This document shows, piece by piece, positions 11,763-22,700 of a stretch of DNA of 64,000 bases (positions are counted from its first letter, which is position 1; each line of letters starts with the position of its first letter). Both the position numbers and the translations under genes were made by a program. This stretch comes from Lasiodiplodia sp. COLG20. Taxonomy: Eukaryota > Ascomycota > Dothideomycetes > Botryosphaeriales > Botryosphaeriaceae. The notes below the pieces were generated by a model, which was not told the DNA's origin, made no database searches, and was given only the letters and a program-made list of their open reading frames with translations. The stretch spans positions 930,001 through 994,000 of the forward strand of contig VNWV01000001.1 in assembly GCA_009801085.1 (NCBI GenBank). The letters are read 5' to 3'.

Positions 11763-13643
11763 CTACTGGTGGTACCGATGCACCTCAGCCTCCTGCACGA
11801 TGCCCTCGCCGGCCATGGCAATCTGCCTCTCCCTCCTCTTGATCTTCCTGTTCAGCCACCAGTACTGCAGGTTCGCCAGCACGGCAAAGACCAGGCCGAC
11901 GGAGGTCAGGGCGACGATGGAGGTCCAGCCGGTCTGGTACAGGGGCTTGTCGTTGCTCTGGAACAGCTGGCCGCCGACGATGCCGGCGGCGTTGGCGGCC
12001 ATGATGAAGAGGGCCATGGTGATGCTGCGCTCGCCGGCGGTGCGGGCGTTGAGGGCGAGCCAGGAGCCGTTGACGGCGTGGTAGGTCATGGAGAAGGAGA
12101 GGGCGAGGGTGAGGACGGCGTAGCGGGCGTGGTTGTCTTCGCTATGGATGAGGGCGCGGTTGGCGATGGTGACGGCCCACCAGATGAGCACGCCGAGCAG
12201 CACGAGCGGCCCGCGCTGCCCGAAGTGGTCCGCCATCAGGCCCCAGCAGACGTTCATGACCAGCGCGATCCAGCCGCCGACCGAGACGAGCGCGTTGGAG
12301 ACCAGCCGGCCGTAGCCGAAGGAGCTGACGAGCGTGGGCGCGTACGAGTTGAGCGTGTTGTTGGGCGCGATGGCGGTCAGCGTGAGCAGGAGGTGGGGGT
12401 ACACCTTCCAGTTCGAAAGCTGTGAGGGTCAGTGAGGGCTCATGATGTGCTGAGGAGGGGAAGTTATTACAGCATAACGCAGCTCTGCCCAGTCAATCCA
12501 CTTCTTTTTCTGCAGTTTGCGCGGGTCATCGAAGATGATTCGGCGGCGGAGGATGTCAGCTTCGCGCTCGGTGAAGTAGCGGAATCCAAAGGCGCTCTTG
12601 GGCTCGAAAAGACTCTTGGGGAATAGGACAGCGAACAGAACCCCGACCATGCAGGTGAAGAGCCCCTCGATCTGCACACATTAGTTTGTGGGGAGCGAAG
12701 GGCGGGCGCGGAGAAAACTTACAATGAAAAGCCACTGCCAACCGGCAAGGTTTGCGACTCCTCTCATATGCAGACTAAGCTGTCAGCACTCGACGGTAAT
12801 GGCGCGACTTGTCAAAACTAACATTCCATAGCCAATCAGGCCGCTGCTCGCAACAGCAGTTAAGTTGCCCAGGAAGAAGATGGAGAAGCGTTTGCTCGTC
12901 TCATTTCTCTTATAAAACATAGAGATGGTGTAAAGACCGGCAGGGATGAAGCCAGCCTCACATAATCCAAGTAGGATTCTGGTAACCATGAAAGCTGCCA
13001 GACCCTTTTGGAAGGCTTGGAACGTCGCAACAAGCCCCCTGGTATGGCGTCAGTCGGCCCAAGGCGTGTCGTGATTGGCTTCCCCAGACTTACCAGGCAA
13101 AGATTTGGCCACTGATCCATTTTTGCGGGCCGATCCGGTAGAGAATAAGGTTGCTTGGGATCTGTGGATGCTTAGCTCCAAGCCATACTGCTTCCGGGGG
13201 TCGTGGCAATACCTCCAAGATGACGATACCGGCCGAGAGCAGCTGTTGGCCAACGTTGAACTGGAATTGCGTGATGCCCACGTCTTCCATGAAGTAATCG
13301 GTCAAGGCATTGCCACGGTTGGGGCGTCAATACGAGAAGCACAGACTGCGAAGTGGAAGCACATACATGTTCCCACGGTCTAATTGGAGAGCGTAGAAGC
13401 CAAGCACCAGCAAGGGCATCACAACCATATCCAGCCTGGCGGCGTCAGGTCAGCACGGCACGGCACGGCACGCGAATCCAAGGCAGCATACTTTCGGACC
13501 AGCTTCTTCTCCTCCTCGGCAGTCCAGTCGATCTCATCGTTCTCGCCGAGCGACGGGCTCTGGTCTTGAAGATAGTCGGTTACCGGCTTCTTCTCGAAGG
13601 GGTCGTCTGCAGGGCGGGAGGCGGGATCATGAGAAAATACCAT
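11763..13643 (-). CDS. MFS transporter, anion:cation symporter (allantoate/nicotinate permease-like) family
   Basis: Plasma-membrane major-facilitator permease, probably importing a small organic anion or vitamin; the substrate cannot be told from sequence. Eight exons: 13643-13492, 13435-13367, 13315-13213, 13161-13094, 13038-12823, 12774-12723, 12671-12471 and 12419-11763, giving 505 residues. Family landmarks are EEKKLVRKLDMVVMPLL before TM1, LDRGN(I)GNALTD after it, PSNLILYRIGP, TRILLGLCEAGFIPAGLY, GYGILHMRGVANLAGWQWLFIIEG and NTLNSYAPTLVSSFGYG. The join between exons 2 and 3 needs an intron (13366-13316) ending in CG rather than AG, while its donor GTATGT is normal. Retaining it gives an in-frame TGA. 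The gene may therefore use a rare 3' site or be damaged. Confidence 0.85.
13453..13472. repeat. pentanucleotide microsatellite (GCACG)x4 inside transporter intron 1
   Basis: Four perfect tandem copies of GCACG lie within the 56-nt first intron (13491-13436) of the MFS gene. They take up over a third of the intron, and copy-number change would alter intron length. Confidence 0.9.
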
Positions 13644-15193
13644 CTTGGCTAGAAAGCAGCGGCTCGAAATCGGACGATTCGTCCTTGGGCGAGAAAAGGG
13701 AAGAGGCAGCTGCGGGCCAAGCGCGCGAGAGAGAGTCGACACGGCGGGACACGGCAGCCCTTAAAAAAGACATGGTTTCGCGCAGAGCATCAAATCTGGG
13801 TCCATCGGATTCGCGGCCTGATATCCCCTCTACTGGGGGCCTGCCGTCCTCTTGCATGCTGCGATAACCAGACTCGCGACGGGGTTCGGTAGGGCAGGAT
13901 GCGACCGGGCAGCGAAGCGGCTCGTGTGGGGCGATTGCGCATGCGAATGAAGCACCGGGGCAAGTTTGGCGGCAGATCTGGTCTACCGGACGGGCAGAGG
14001 TGCAGTTGCAACGCGTCTGCCGAAGTCAGACTAAGGGGACGTGTCGAATGGGAGGGTGACGTACCCCTGTAAACTCTCGGACCAGCCAATCAGCGCCGTC
14101 GCCCCGACTTGATGCCATCTGCAAGACGACTTGCGTGCTGAGCACAACATCGCCCAATTCAAGTTTGCTGACGCCGCTCGCTGCTGGTATTGAATGCCTC
14201 GAGCCAAGCACCCTTGCTGCGACCAGAAAAAATACGCCCCGTTTCAGTACGCAGCGCTGCTTCCTCTGAATACACCCGACAGTAGAATTCCTTGTCCAAT
14301 GCATCCGTTGGACACCAACTTGCTAATATTCACTAACTGCGACATTAATAGTCAACTAATAGACGGAGGGCAACTTTCGCATTTCTTACAACTCAGCAAC
14401 CGATGCTTGGGGAACCCACCTTTTCAAGTGACCCTTGATAATACAGAGATCGTAGTAATTCTATCCAAGAAAACATCGCCACTGGTTTATATAATCGCGC
14501 ACGTTAGCGTGTCCGTGAATCAGGCCTCCACAAGAACCCACTTTGTCAACCTAACAGACTGCTTGCCCCCTAGCTACAGCAGTCATCATGATACTAAGCA
14601 TGATAGACGTAAGCGGGCGGCCATCAGAAGGCTTGGGCCTTGCCCAACATGTCGCCGTTGCCGCGGAGTTATTTTTCGTGACGACTTTCTCTTACGCAGC
14701 TTGCAAGCCAGAACGCTCTTCCTCGATGGCGTGGCGTGTGAATTCACTTCAACTCCACCGGCTACCATCTCCCCTGTTTCAGCCATCCAATCCTTGTCTT
14801 TCTGCCGAGACATTGAAGCACTGTAATGTTTGGTCTGTCCTCTGGTCGAAGTAGGAATGCAACTTTCTTCAAACGTAGTATAGAGGATGCCATTACCTGC
14901 ATGTGTACCCCCAACCTTCGGGGCACACTTTATCCTTAAGAGATAACACATCTGCCGTACAATCACAAAAATATAGAACCAAGGTTGAGCGGTGCCAAAA
15001 AATGCAATATGATACCAGAAGAAGAGAGTATATGATCAGGACGCACAACGTAATCCGAGATCGAGGGAGCATTTACAGAACTCATTAGACATTTCCACCA
15101 AAAGAGCAGAGTGAAGAAAAAGGAACGATGACGCCCATATGCACTTCCGGATCAATCCCCCACCACAAAAACGCCCCCAAACCAATGATATTT
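13644..15193. other. intergenic region, no supported gene
   Basis: 1.55 kb between the MFS start and the cytochrome c haem lyase stop. The part from ~14300 to 15100 looks more AT-rich than its surroundings. A plus-strand open frame spans ~14194-14826 but has no recognisable domain and low-complexity-free random-looking composition. The right end should be the haem lyase 3' UTR. Nothing else was supported. Confidence 0.5.
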
Positions 15194-16217
15194 TCACCTC
15201 CTAGCGGCCTCAGCAGCCTGCTGAGCCTGCAGTTGCTCCCTGATATTACCGCCTACAGCCCTCCACCAGACGTCACGACCCCAGCGCACCGCTCTCTCCG
15301 CCGCCTGACTGGGAGTGTCGATGGCCGGCCTGACATCGAGGAAGAAGACAGGCATGCCGTGCTCTGGCTCTCCCTCATAGTAGTCAATCACGTACCTCCT
15401 CTCCACAGTCTCGCCATTCGGCAGGTTCCTCTGCACAAACCAATCGTGCCTATCGAATGGTGGCTCTGTGTTGAATTGACTCGGCCAGACCTGACCCAAG
15501 AACTGCATCATTCGTGCCTTGGGAGTCAGTTCCCCGGGCCTGCCCATGAACCTTGTCAACTGCGGCGGCTGCACCTCCTTGTCGGGCCAGCTCTCAAGTA
15601 GCTCTCCCGCCAGACTACCCTCCTCACCCTGCGCGCTCGCCTTCCACCCGTGCAGAATGCCCTTGGAGAAACGACGTTCCCATTCCAGGATTTCGGCCCA
15701 CGCCCCCTCGTTCAGGAAGTTGTGCACCGCAACCATACTCTCGACCGCATCCTGCGGCGTGTCCGTGTACCCTTTGCGCAGCATTGCATTGTACATCTGC
15801 TGCGGGCTGGGGTACTCCCAGTTGCCTCCTCCGTCGCCCCGGGGAATCGATGAAGCTTCGCGGTCGGTCGGCAGGTCGACAGTCTGGTGAGCTGCGCGCT
15901 CTTGCGACAGATTCGATGGCATAAAGTTGAGCGGGTTGAGCTTCTCGAGCAGCCCGGACTTAGGCTGGGCGCTGTCGTCCTTCTTCTCTGGTGGGACGTA
16001 AGGACATGCACCCGTGGGGGCAGCCGAAGCTTTCGGTGGGGCGGGTGGTGCGGCACCCTTCTGGTGCATCGGACAACCGGGCTGCGAATGTTAGCACAGA
16101 GTTTGCGGATTTTTCCCAACATGGAAGACCAACGGGTGGAGAGGCGTTGGACGATCGAGGCATGGGATGCGGGGCGACAGGTGCCGCGGGCTCTGCGTCT
16201 GCCCAAAACCAACCCAT
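15194..16217 (-). CDS. holocytochrome c synthase (cytochrome c haem lyase)
   Basis: Mitochondrial intermembrane-space enzyme that attaches haem covalently to apocytochrome c (or c1). Two exons, 16217-16134 and 16081-15194, give 323 residues. The protein opens MGWFWAD, typical of fungal haem lyases. Splicing yields PPPGCPMHQKG, a Cys-Pro haem-regulatory motif, and a second CP motif (GACPYVPP) follows. Core landmarks are WEYPSPQQMYNAMLRKG, VAVHNFLNEGAWAEILEWE, LTPKARMMQFLG, PFDRHDWFVQR and YVIDYYEG. The donor is GTTGGT, slightly atypical, but it is the only phase-compatible choice. Whether it serves cytochrome c or c1 cannot be decided here. Confidence 0.94.
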
Positions 16218-16709
16218 GGTGAATCAGTCGTGAAAAGTGTGAATTGGATAGGTAGAAGGAAATAGCAAGAATCGAGACCGGCTGCTCGCAGATTGCTGGT
16301 TTGCGGCGAAAGTGAGGAAAGAAAGTTGCGGAGCAAGGGCCACGATGATGGCACGGAAGGCGCATTGGTCTCGCGCGGCCCCGACTCGCCTCCGGCTCCG
16401 ATTTACTCGAGGCCGCTCGAAGACGGTATTGTCACGCATACTGCGGCCACGAACACATAGACTCACCCGGCTTCACCCATTCCTAGCAGTTTTCTAGCCC
16501 AAATTTTCCGGCCTTCTTCAGCCTTGAATTTGCGCCACACATTCCTTGGCGTCTCTCGCTGACTAGGATATTATGGATTTTACGCTCGAAATAATCAAGC
16601 GCTGATTGGCTCTGCAAGCCGCTCGAACTCTTATATCCAAACACGTCTATATCTTCTAATTACTTGGCTGAGCCTCTTACCCAGCGCCGTCGTATGCATC
16701 CGTCATGTT
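16218..16709. other. intergenic: haem lyase promoter side and UFD1-like 3' flank
   Basis: About 490 nt between a minus-strand stop and the next minus-strand start. No coding exon or clear motif was recognised. Confidence 0.5.
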
Positions 16710-19106
16710 CTATCTTGCATCACTTCTCTGAGGGGCCCATCCTTTCAACCACTCCCTTCCCTTCTGTATATCTCCTCCTTCCGCCTCCATTGCAGCAACG
16801 CACCACTCCACCCCGTAACCACCTTTCCCACTCACATCTTCTTCTGCTGCCATCATCTCTGCCAAATTTCTCCTCTTCTGGCTTGATTCATCTGTACAGA
16901 AATGCACCGGCGTCTCCGGAGTCTCTCCCTCCCTCACCTGCAACTTCTCCAGCAGCGGTTTAACAAGCGGCAAGGCTTCTTTCATTGACAAGCCTGCCGG
17001 CTCAATGCCCTGGTTTTGGCGGCCGCTTTTGCACATCTCGTTCCGGCACCAATCTTTCCCACACCCCGTCGTCAATTGTGTGAGATATCTACGCTCCACA
17101 CGTCTCCGCAACGCCTTGCCTTCTGGATCATACATGCTGACATAGAGCGGACCGAAACAGACTCCGCAGAGCCCTATGTCGTTATCCGGACCCTGAACTT
17201 GGCCTAATTTAATCGCGGCGCGTGTGTCGCCTGTCTTACTGGCGCCGTCGAGCGTTCGGCCGCAGTTAGCATTACGGCAGATGCGTGGCGCAGGACGACT
17301 GAGCTTCTCGAACTCATGGTGTTTCAGATGAGTCGTCATGTCGCGGAGACGAATAATCTTGCTGCAGAGATGGCATTCGGTCGTTCTCCCTCCATCGGCG
17401 AGTTCGTGCGGTGTGAGGTTTGAGAGGAGCGCTTCCGCATTCGGTTCATCCGGATCGCCTTCTTGTGGGACTTCAAGGTGGCAGAACTGACAGAGGATAT
17501 GCTTTCCGGGGCAAACCGTTGTCTTGTGATGTGCTAGTTGCGTCAGGGAAGTAAAGGTGCGGTCGCAGTTGTCGCAGCTATACGATTGATGGAACATGGC
17601 ATCGTGTTTGGAATGGCTGAGAGCCGTATTGCCGTGAAACGTGTCGTGCGGGCAGTGCCAGTGGTTCTGGAAAGCTTCTGAGCGTTTTTGGAAGACTTGG
17701 CCGCAACCTTGTGGACAAATTATATTGTTCCTCAAGCAAAAGTTTTCATGAAGGAACAAACTTCGTTCCGGCACCCACTGCTGACAGTTCTTGCACTGTA
17801 CCTCACCAGGATTTGGTGGGGCAGTGTCTGAAGATGTCAGAGAAACCGGATTTTCCGTTTGAGGATCGAAAGGCATAGCGCGGATCTGATAAGTCTTCGG
17901 AGATTTTGTGGTAGACGCCTCCTCAGGAGTATAGGCGTGAACGGAAACCCACAAAGATTCGGCGTCTTCTAACTCCACATTGGTCGGTCGTAGCCTTACT
18001 CGCTTGGGATACGTACTGGAGACGTCTGCAAAGACATGCTCCTCTGCGCGCGGTCTAGCTCGTTGCCGAGGCCCAAATGGGCTGACGTACAGGTCGAGCT
18101 CATCGTCCTCGTCCACTCCGCTCAGCTCGATCTCAACCCCTTGGGATCGTATCCAGGATGGTATCTCGTAATCCACGTATTCGCCATCCAGGACCTGGCC
18201 GGGCTCAGTTTTCAACAAGTCCAGCTTTCCGCCACTTGAGCTGCCCCCTGTCGCTCCTGGCGCTTTTTGTGCTTTCGCAGCAATCTTCTTGAGTGTTTCC
18301 CTCGCTTGCTCTTCGTTCAGAGCTTCAATGTCCACCTCAAGGTCTGTATCCACCACACAGATTCCGTCCCCTTCTGGCCTGAAGCCATCAATCAGAAATC
18401 TGAATTCCTCCCTTTTTCCTCCAACGCCGCGGCCGCCGGGTATCACTAATATCTCTCCATTCGTCAACGTCGTAAAGTTTGTGCGCATGTGCTGTTCTAA
18501 CAGGGACTTCCAATCCGCAGGATCGTAACCGGCCTCCAGTGGGCGAAGCTTCACGAATGTGCCTTTCGGAAGTTGCTTGGCGTGCACGGTAATCCTCGGT
18601 CTGCTTTTGTCATTTATCGCAACAGCTGCCGCACCATTCGTCATGGCCGAATCCTCGTCGCTGGTGTTTCCACTGGAGGGCCAGCTACCCTCTTCACCGT
18701 CTGTCTCCACACCGAGAGACTCCCTTAGGAACTTGCTCAGCACAACTTCACCATCTTCCGCCGAGAATTCCCTGATACCAGCATATGCTGCCTTTCCATT
18801 GTCGGGGTTGACTAGCCGAAAGGTAAGAGGGTGTGGTAGCTGCTGCACGCGGTCCTGGTACTGCAGCTCACGCGCGTGACGCTCGGCGGCGAAGGTGTGA
18901 GGGTTGAAAGGATCGAAAGTGGACGTATGCGCCTGGCTCGAGGATGTCTGCGCTAATGTTACGGGCGCGGCTGCCAGCAGCTGTTCGAGGGCGGAAGCCG
19001 GTAGCAGGAGCTTGTCTCCGGGGAGCTGTCGCGATTTGGACGGCGCGGCGACGTCGAACTGCGCGGACCACTGCAGAGGAGCGGGATCTGCGGGATCGGA
19101 AGCCAT
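16710..19106 (-). CDS. UFD1-domain protein with C-terminal zinc fingers
   Basis: Single-exon gene of 798 residues. The start MASDPADPAPLQW is preferred over a Met 36 codons upstream because the upstream part is hydrophobic and unlike the family. Residues ~10-270 form a UFD1-like double-psi-barrel (QFDVAAPSKSRQLPGDKLLLPASALEQLL; QLPHPLTFRLVNP; GTFVKLRPLEAGY; FTTLTNGEILVIPG), the ubiquitin-binding part of the Cdc48-Ufd1-Npl4 extraction complex. From ~435 onward Cys/His modules follow: CKNCQQW with its HENFC partner, CDNCDRTF, CQFCHLEV and CHLCSKII. These resemble XAF1/TRAF-type fingers. Yeast Ufd1 lacks them, so this is probably a separate, filamentous-fungal Ufd1 paralogue acting in protein quality control (inference). 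Confidence 0.9.
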   Translation of the reverse strand: MASDPADPAPLQWSAQFDVAAPSKSRQLPGDKLLLPASALEQLLAAAPVTLAQTSSSQAHTSTFDPFNPHTFAAERHARELQYQDRVQQLPHPLTFRLVNPDNGKAAYAGIREFSAEDGEVVLSKFLRESLGVETDGEEGSWPSSGNTSDEDSAMTNGAAAVAINDKSRPRITVHAKQLPKGTFVKLRPLEAGYDPADWKSLLEQHMRTNFTTLTNGEILVIPGGRGVGGKREEFRFLIDGFRPEGDGICVVDTDLEVDIEALNEEQARETLKKIAAKAQKAPGATGGSSSGGKLDLLKTEPGQVLDGEYVDYEIPSWIRSQGVEIELSGVDEDDELDLYVSPFGPRQRARPRAEEHVFADVSSTYPKRVRLRPTNVELEDAESLWVSVHAYTPEEASTTKSPKTYQIRAMPFDPQTENPVSLTSSDTAPPNPGEVQCKNCQQWVPERSLFLHENFCLRNNIICPQGCGQVFQKRSEAFQNHWHCPHDTFHGNTALSHSKHDAMFHQSYSCDNCDRTFTSLTQLAHHKTTVCPGKHILCQFCHLEVPQEGDPDEPNAEALLSNLTPHELADGGRTTECHLCSKIIRLRDMTTHLKHHEFEKLSRPAPRICRNANCGRTLDGASKTGDTRAAIKLGQVQGPDNDIGLCGVCFGPLYVSMYDPEGKALRRRVERRYLTQLTTGCGKDWCRNEMCKSGRQNQGIEPAGLSMKEALPLVKPLLEKLQVREGETPETPVHFCTDESSQKRRNLAEMMAAEEDVSGKGGYGVEWCVAAMEAEGGDIQKGREWLKGWAPQRSDAR

Positions 19107-19492
19107 ATTGGATGCGAGAGAGAGATGGCAAGGAGAGAAGAGCGCGCAGCGAAGCAGGCGAAGAAAAGGGAGCGTGGGCGCAGTAACTTCTCGAAAGTCT
19201 GCAATTGTAAGCACCGAGCGGCGGGTGACGCAGAAGCCACAGCTCCGATAAGATAGCCGGGCCCTGAAGGAGCTAGGCCGTCTACGGCAAGAGCGCTGGC
19301 CGGAGCGTCAGCCGGGATGACAGCATTGCTTGACATGATGATTGTCTGGTCGAACGACTCCCACGCACTCGTTGCGGTAGCTGCGTGTGTGCCGGCGCAT
19401 ATATTTGCTCGCACCTCGCTCTTCCTCTGTCTCAACAATTTCTCCTCTCCAAAGCTTTTTCTCGTCCTTGCGCCTCACCAAGCACCCCTTCA
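19107..19492. promoter_or_regulatory. shared head-to-head promoter region (UFD1-like / F-box-like)
   Basis: 386 nt between divergent start codons. A TATA-like CATATATTTG lies about 100 nt upstream of the plus-strand start. Otherwise no distinctive element was recognised. Confidence 0.4.
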
Positions 19493-21390
19493 ATGGCTGC
19501 AGCTGCCGACGCCACCACACCTATCACGCTTTACCATCTGTTGAGTAACTCGCTTCTTCTGCGACAAATCGCACCCTACCTGCCCCCCGCATCCCTCTTC
19601 TCGCTCGCGCTTGCAAACCGGGCTTTCCAGGCGCTAGTCTACCACTCGCCTGATGCATTCCGCTACCTGGACCTCTCGACTCTAAAGTCCACCGCCATTG
19701 CAGACAAGCATGAGCCACTCGACCGCGGCGGCAACAACTGGCGCGCCGAGCGCATGGACGAGGCGCTGACCGAGGACGAGTTCTACTGCGGACCCCTTCG
19801 CGGTATATTTTCTCGACTGGCTGACAAGCACATCCTGGAATGCGTACACACGCTGGTCCTCGACGGGCTCAGTGTGCCGGCCGACCTGGTGCGCGAGATC
19901 ATCGCCGAAGACCGCTTCAACGTGCGCATCCTGTCGATCCGAGAAGCGGAGCATCTCAACGAGCACAAGCTACAGCAAGTCTTGCGGTATGCGGTCCGCC
20001 CCACCCGCCCGCCGGGTACGCCTCGTCTCAAGGGCCTGTACGTCTTTGGCGCCAAAGATCCCGGTTCTGCGACGGAGCCAGTGTCGTCCAAAAAGCAGCG
20101 GAGCCCGCCCCGCACCCCTGGAGGTGTCATGAGCTCTCTTGGCGCGCAGATCGGAGCGGAATGGAACCAGCGCTCCAGCGACGCCTTGTCGTGCGCCTTG
20201 GCGCGCTCCGAGCACCACAAGTGGTACCAATCTGAGGGGCGGGTGCTGCGCAAGCGGCCATCGGCCGAGTGGGCCGAAACACTCAGGGCGTGCGAGGGCA
20301 TCATTTTCTTCGACGCCGTGCTCTGTAGGGGGCCGCGCCATGACATTGCCGCCGTCTACGCCGAAAGCGGATCCCGGAGTGCCTATCTCCCACCTGCAGT
20401 TGCCAGCGTTGCTCTGGGGCCTGCGGGGTGTCAGAGTTGCCACGACTGCCCCGAGGGCCCAGCGGTTTTTGGTAGCTCGCCAGCACATCACTTGCCGCTG
20501 TTGAGCCCGCCACTGCTCCACTCCTCAACCATCCGGGCCGCACAGAAGCCATCCATGCTGCCGGGCACTCCGCCACCGAAGCTAGTTGTCCGGTGCGAGG
20601 AGTGTCTTCGCGGTCGTTGGTGTGAACGCTGCAATAAGTGGTGGGACGAGAAGTGCTACGCCGGGAGCGCAAGCGCCGTCCACACCAACGGATCAACGCT
20701 TACCGCCATGCAGCAAACCGAGGCCCTGCAAGAGATGGCGGCCGAGGGAAACCCTCCCCGAGATATCAAGGTACATATGGGTCTCTGCACTGCACACTGC
20801 CTGGTTGAGGAGATGATGTCTGGGGCCGGGAGCGCTGGTATGTGGGGATGAAGAAGAGGTGAAATCAAAGGCGCAGCCAGATACAAGCAGGAACGGTCGT
20901 CTCCCAGAACAACAATTATCAACCGGAGAACAGGGACCCAAAGGCGCGCTCATGATCTCGGCCCCGGCATTATTCACAGAGGTATGTCCGTGTGGAGGTC
21001 TTGAGCACGGAGTAGCTGACACGACTGCACTTCCAGATTGGCGTAAAGCGGGAATGCTTCGGTTGCGGTCCAACTGTACGTGGACATCCACACTGCCATT
21101 TCGCTGATCCGTCCCAGTGCCCTATTCCCACCTCATCTATGCTCCACTCTCAACTGAATTTGACTAACTGCGTGCGGTCACACAGTGCGCTGACTGCAAG
21201 GCCCTGTTCATTCGTGCCTGTCGCACCTGCCGCAACGAATACTGCATCATTGATAACGACGGCTCTTCTGCTATCGCTGTATGATCCTTCTGGTTTGACC
21301 ATCATTCTAAGGCCTTGATCTGATGAATTATCCGCTATACAGTGCGATTGGTGCAACTACAGCGGCCGACGGACAAGGGAGCTATACTGA
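19493..21390 (+). CDS. F-box-like protein with Cys-rich C-terminal zinc-binding tail
   Basis: The first ~60 residues (ITLYHLLSNSLLLRQIAPYL, SLFSLALANRAFQALVYHS, RYLDLSTL) look like an F-box, which would recruit substrates to an SCF ubiquitin ligase. Cys clusters follow: CQSCHDC and CEECLRGRWCERCNKWW. Best full model: 19493-20837, 20881-20981, 21037-21075, 21186-21278 and 21343-21390, 541 residues. The last exons add CFGCGPT, CADCKALFIRACRTCRNEYC and CDWCNYSGRR. Introns 2-4 have good donors, branch sites and phases. Intron 1 (20838-20880) is only 43 nt and weak; if retained, the protein stops at 20851 after GMWG and loses the Cys-rich tail. Both isoforms are possible. Confidence 0.75.
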
Positions 21391-22700
21391 AAGCAGCACA
21401 CATTTCCACTTTTCCAGGAATTGCAGCATTATACCCCAGCTGGTATGATTCAAGCTTCGCAAGACCGACACAAAATTGGTACGAAGCGGGCACCCCGGCG
21501 AAAGAGGGAACTGCAGATGAGCCACGAAGCTTAGCATGAAGGGCTAGCGTGGTGTTCCTTCTTCTTTCTATTTTCTTTCCTCTTATTGGTGATACTTTTT
21601 CCTTGGGTATCATTTGGACAGCAACATTGGGTCTCGGCTGGTAGAGCGTTCTCATCCTCTCCACTCCTCTATTTTTTTTTTTTCACATCTCTCATAGCTT
21701 TGGCCTCTTCATTCCACTGAAGCGCGTCAAAAAACCACGCTCTCGATCATAGATGATACCCATCTCCCTCGTCCACAGCTGGTGTCTAGCTTCGGTATTT
21801 CGACAATACTTCACATTCATGGCAATGGCAATCCATTCAGTTTCATCTCAAAATTGAGTTGTTTTAAACACGAGCTTTGAAGCTATTGATTAAGTCAAGC
21901 TACTGAGTCGTTTTTTTTTTTTCAAAAAAAGAATTATGAAGTCAGCTTGCCTGTCTGTGCCTAAACCTCTAACTTCCTGTCGAAACTGGCCCACACGACC
22001 ATGCCTTGTGACCCTTGCCCGAACCAAAAAGAGGAATGCAGTCTATTGGAGTGTAATGTACACCGATCCAATATATCCCTTCGACTGAAGTAGCCCGTCG
22101 TTCATGTTCCAGAAGCGAGCATGTATAGCCATACCGGGAGGATTGGTGTAGAGAAGACCAAGCTACTATCCAGCTTCCATTAGATAAGAATGTCGGCTGA
22201 TAGGATTGGCTTTGCAGAAGATGATTTGACTCGTAAGAAGGGGTTGATCAAAAGGAAAGGAAGCCAAATCAAAAATAACCATTCTCTCAGAGCAAATCTG
22301 GAGAAACCTCTGTCCACTGAGCGGTTGCTTGTGCAATACTATGGAGGAGGCTCCCTTGGCGGAAATAAAGGAGATGATCTAAAAGCCTTGCAGGGGGTGC
22401 CATGTGAAACCCCAATTGACCCCTCCGATACGCCATGCTATGCAAAAACCAAAAAAAAAAAAAAAAAAAAGGACTCAAAATGTTTTTGGGGAGTTTTATG
22501 ATGTGAAATCCCGGGTATCGGTTTCGCTGGAAGTCTCTGGTGACTGGTCGGTGTATAAGAGATAGCAATGAGCACAAGGTGTCCGTAGCCCGTAGGCCAA
22601 ATGAAGTTAGAAGAGAATGGAACGCGCCCCCCTGTTGACTGTTGTAGATGGTCAAGTTACGATGAAGCTGCTTCAATGTGTCCACAAAGGTTGCAATAGC
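21391..22700. other. convergent intergenic region rich in homopolymer runs
   Basis: 1.3 kb between the F-box-like gene and TFIIB. It holds T12 at 21672-21683, T12 followed by C and A7 at 21911-21930, and A20 at 22451-22470. An ATG-started open frame at 22190-22501 reads through the A20 run as lysines and is judged spurious. No RNA gene or transposon protein was recognised. Confidence 0.6.
22451..22470. repeat. A20 homopolymer
   Basis: Twenty consecutive A on the plus strand, the longest mononucleotide run I noticed. It lies about 230 nt beyond the TFIIB stop, so it would be a T tract in a long TFIIB 3' UTR. Confidence 0.95.

Noticed and set aside
14194..14826. 210-codon plus-strand open frame
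   Set aside because: It has no domain, no splice partners and random-looking composition, and it overlaps a minus-strand frame of similar quality.
22190..22501. ATG-started 103-codon frame ending in a Lys run
   Set aside because: The Lys run is simply the A20 homopolymer translated; no similarity or signal elsewhere in the frame.
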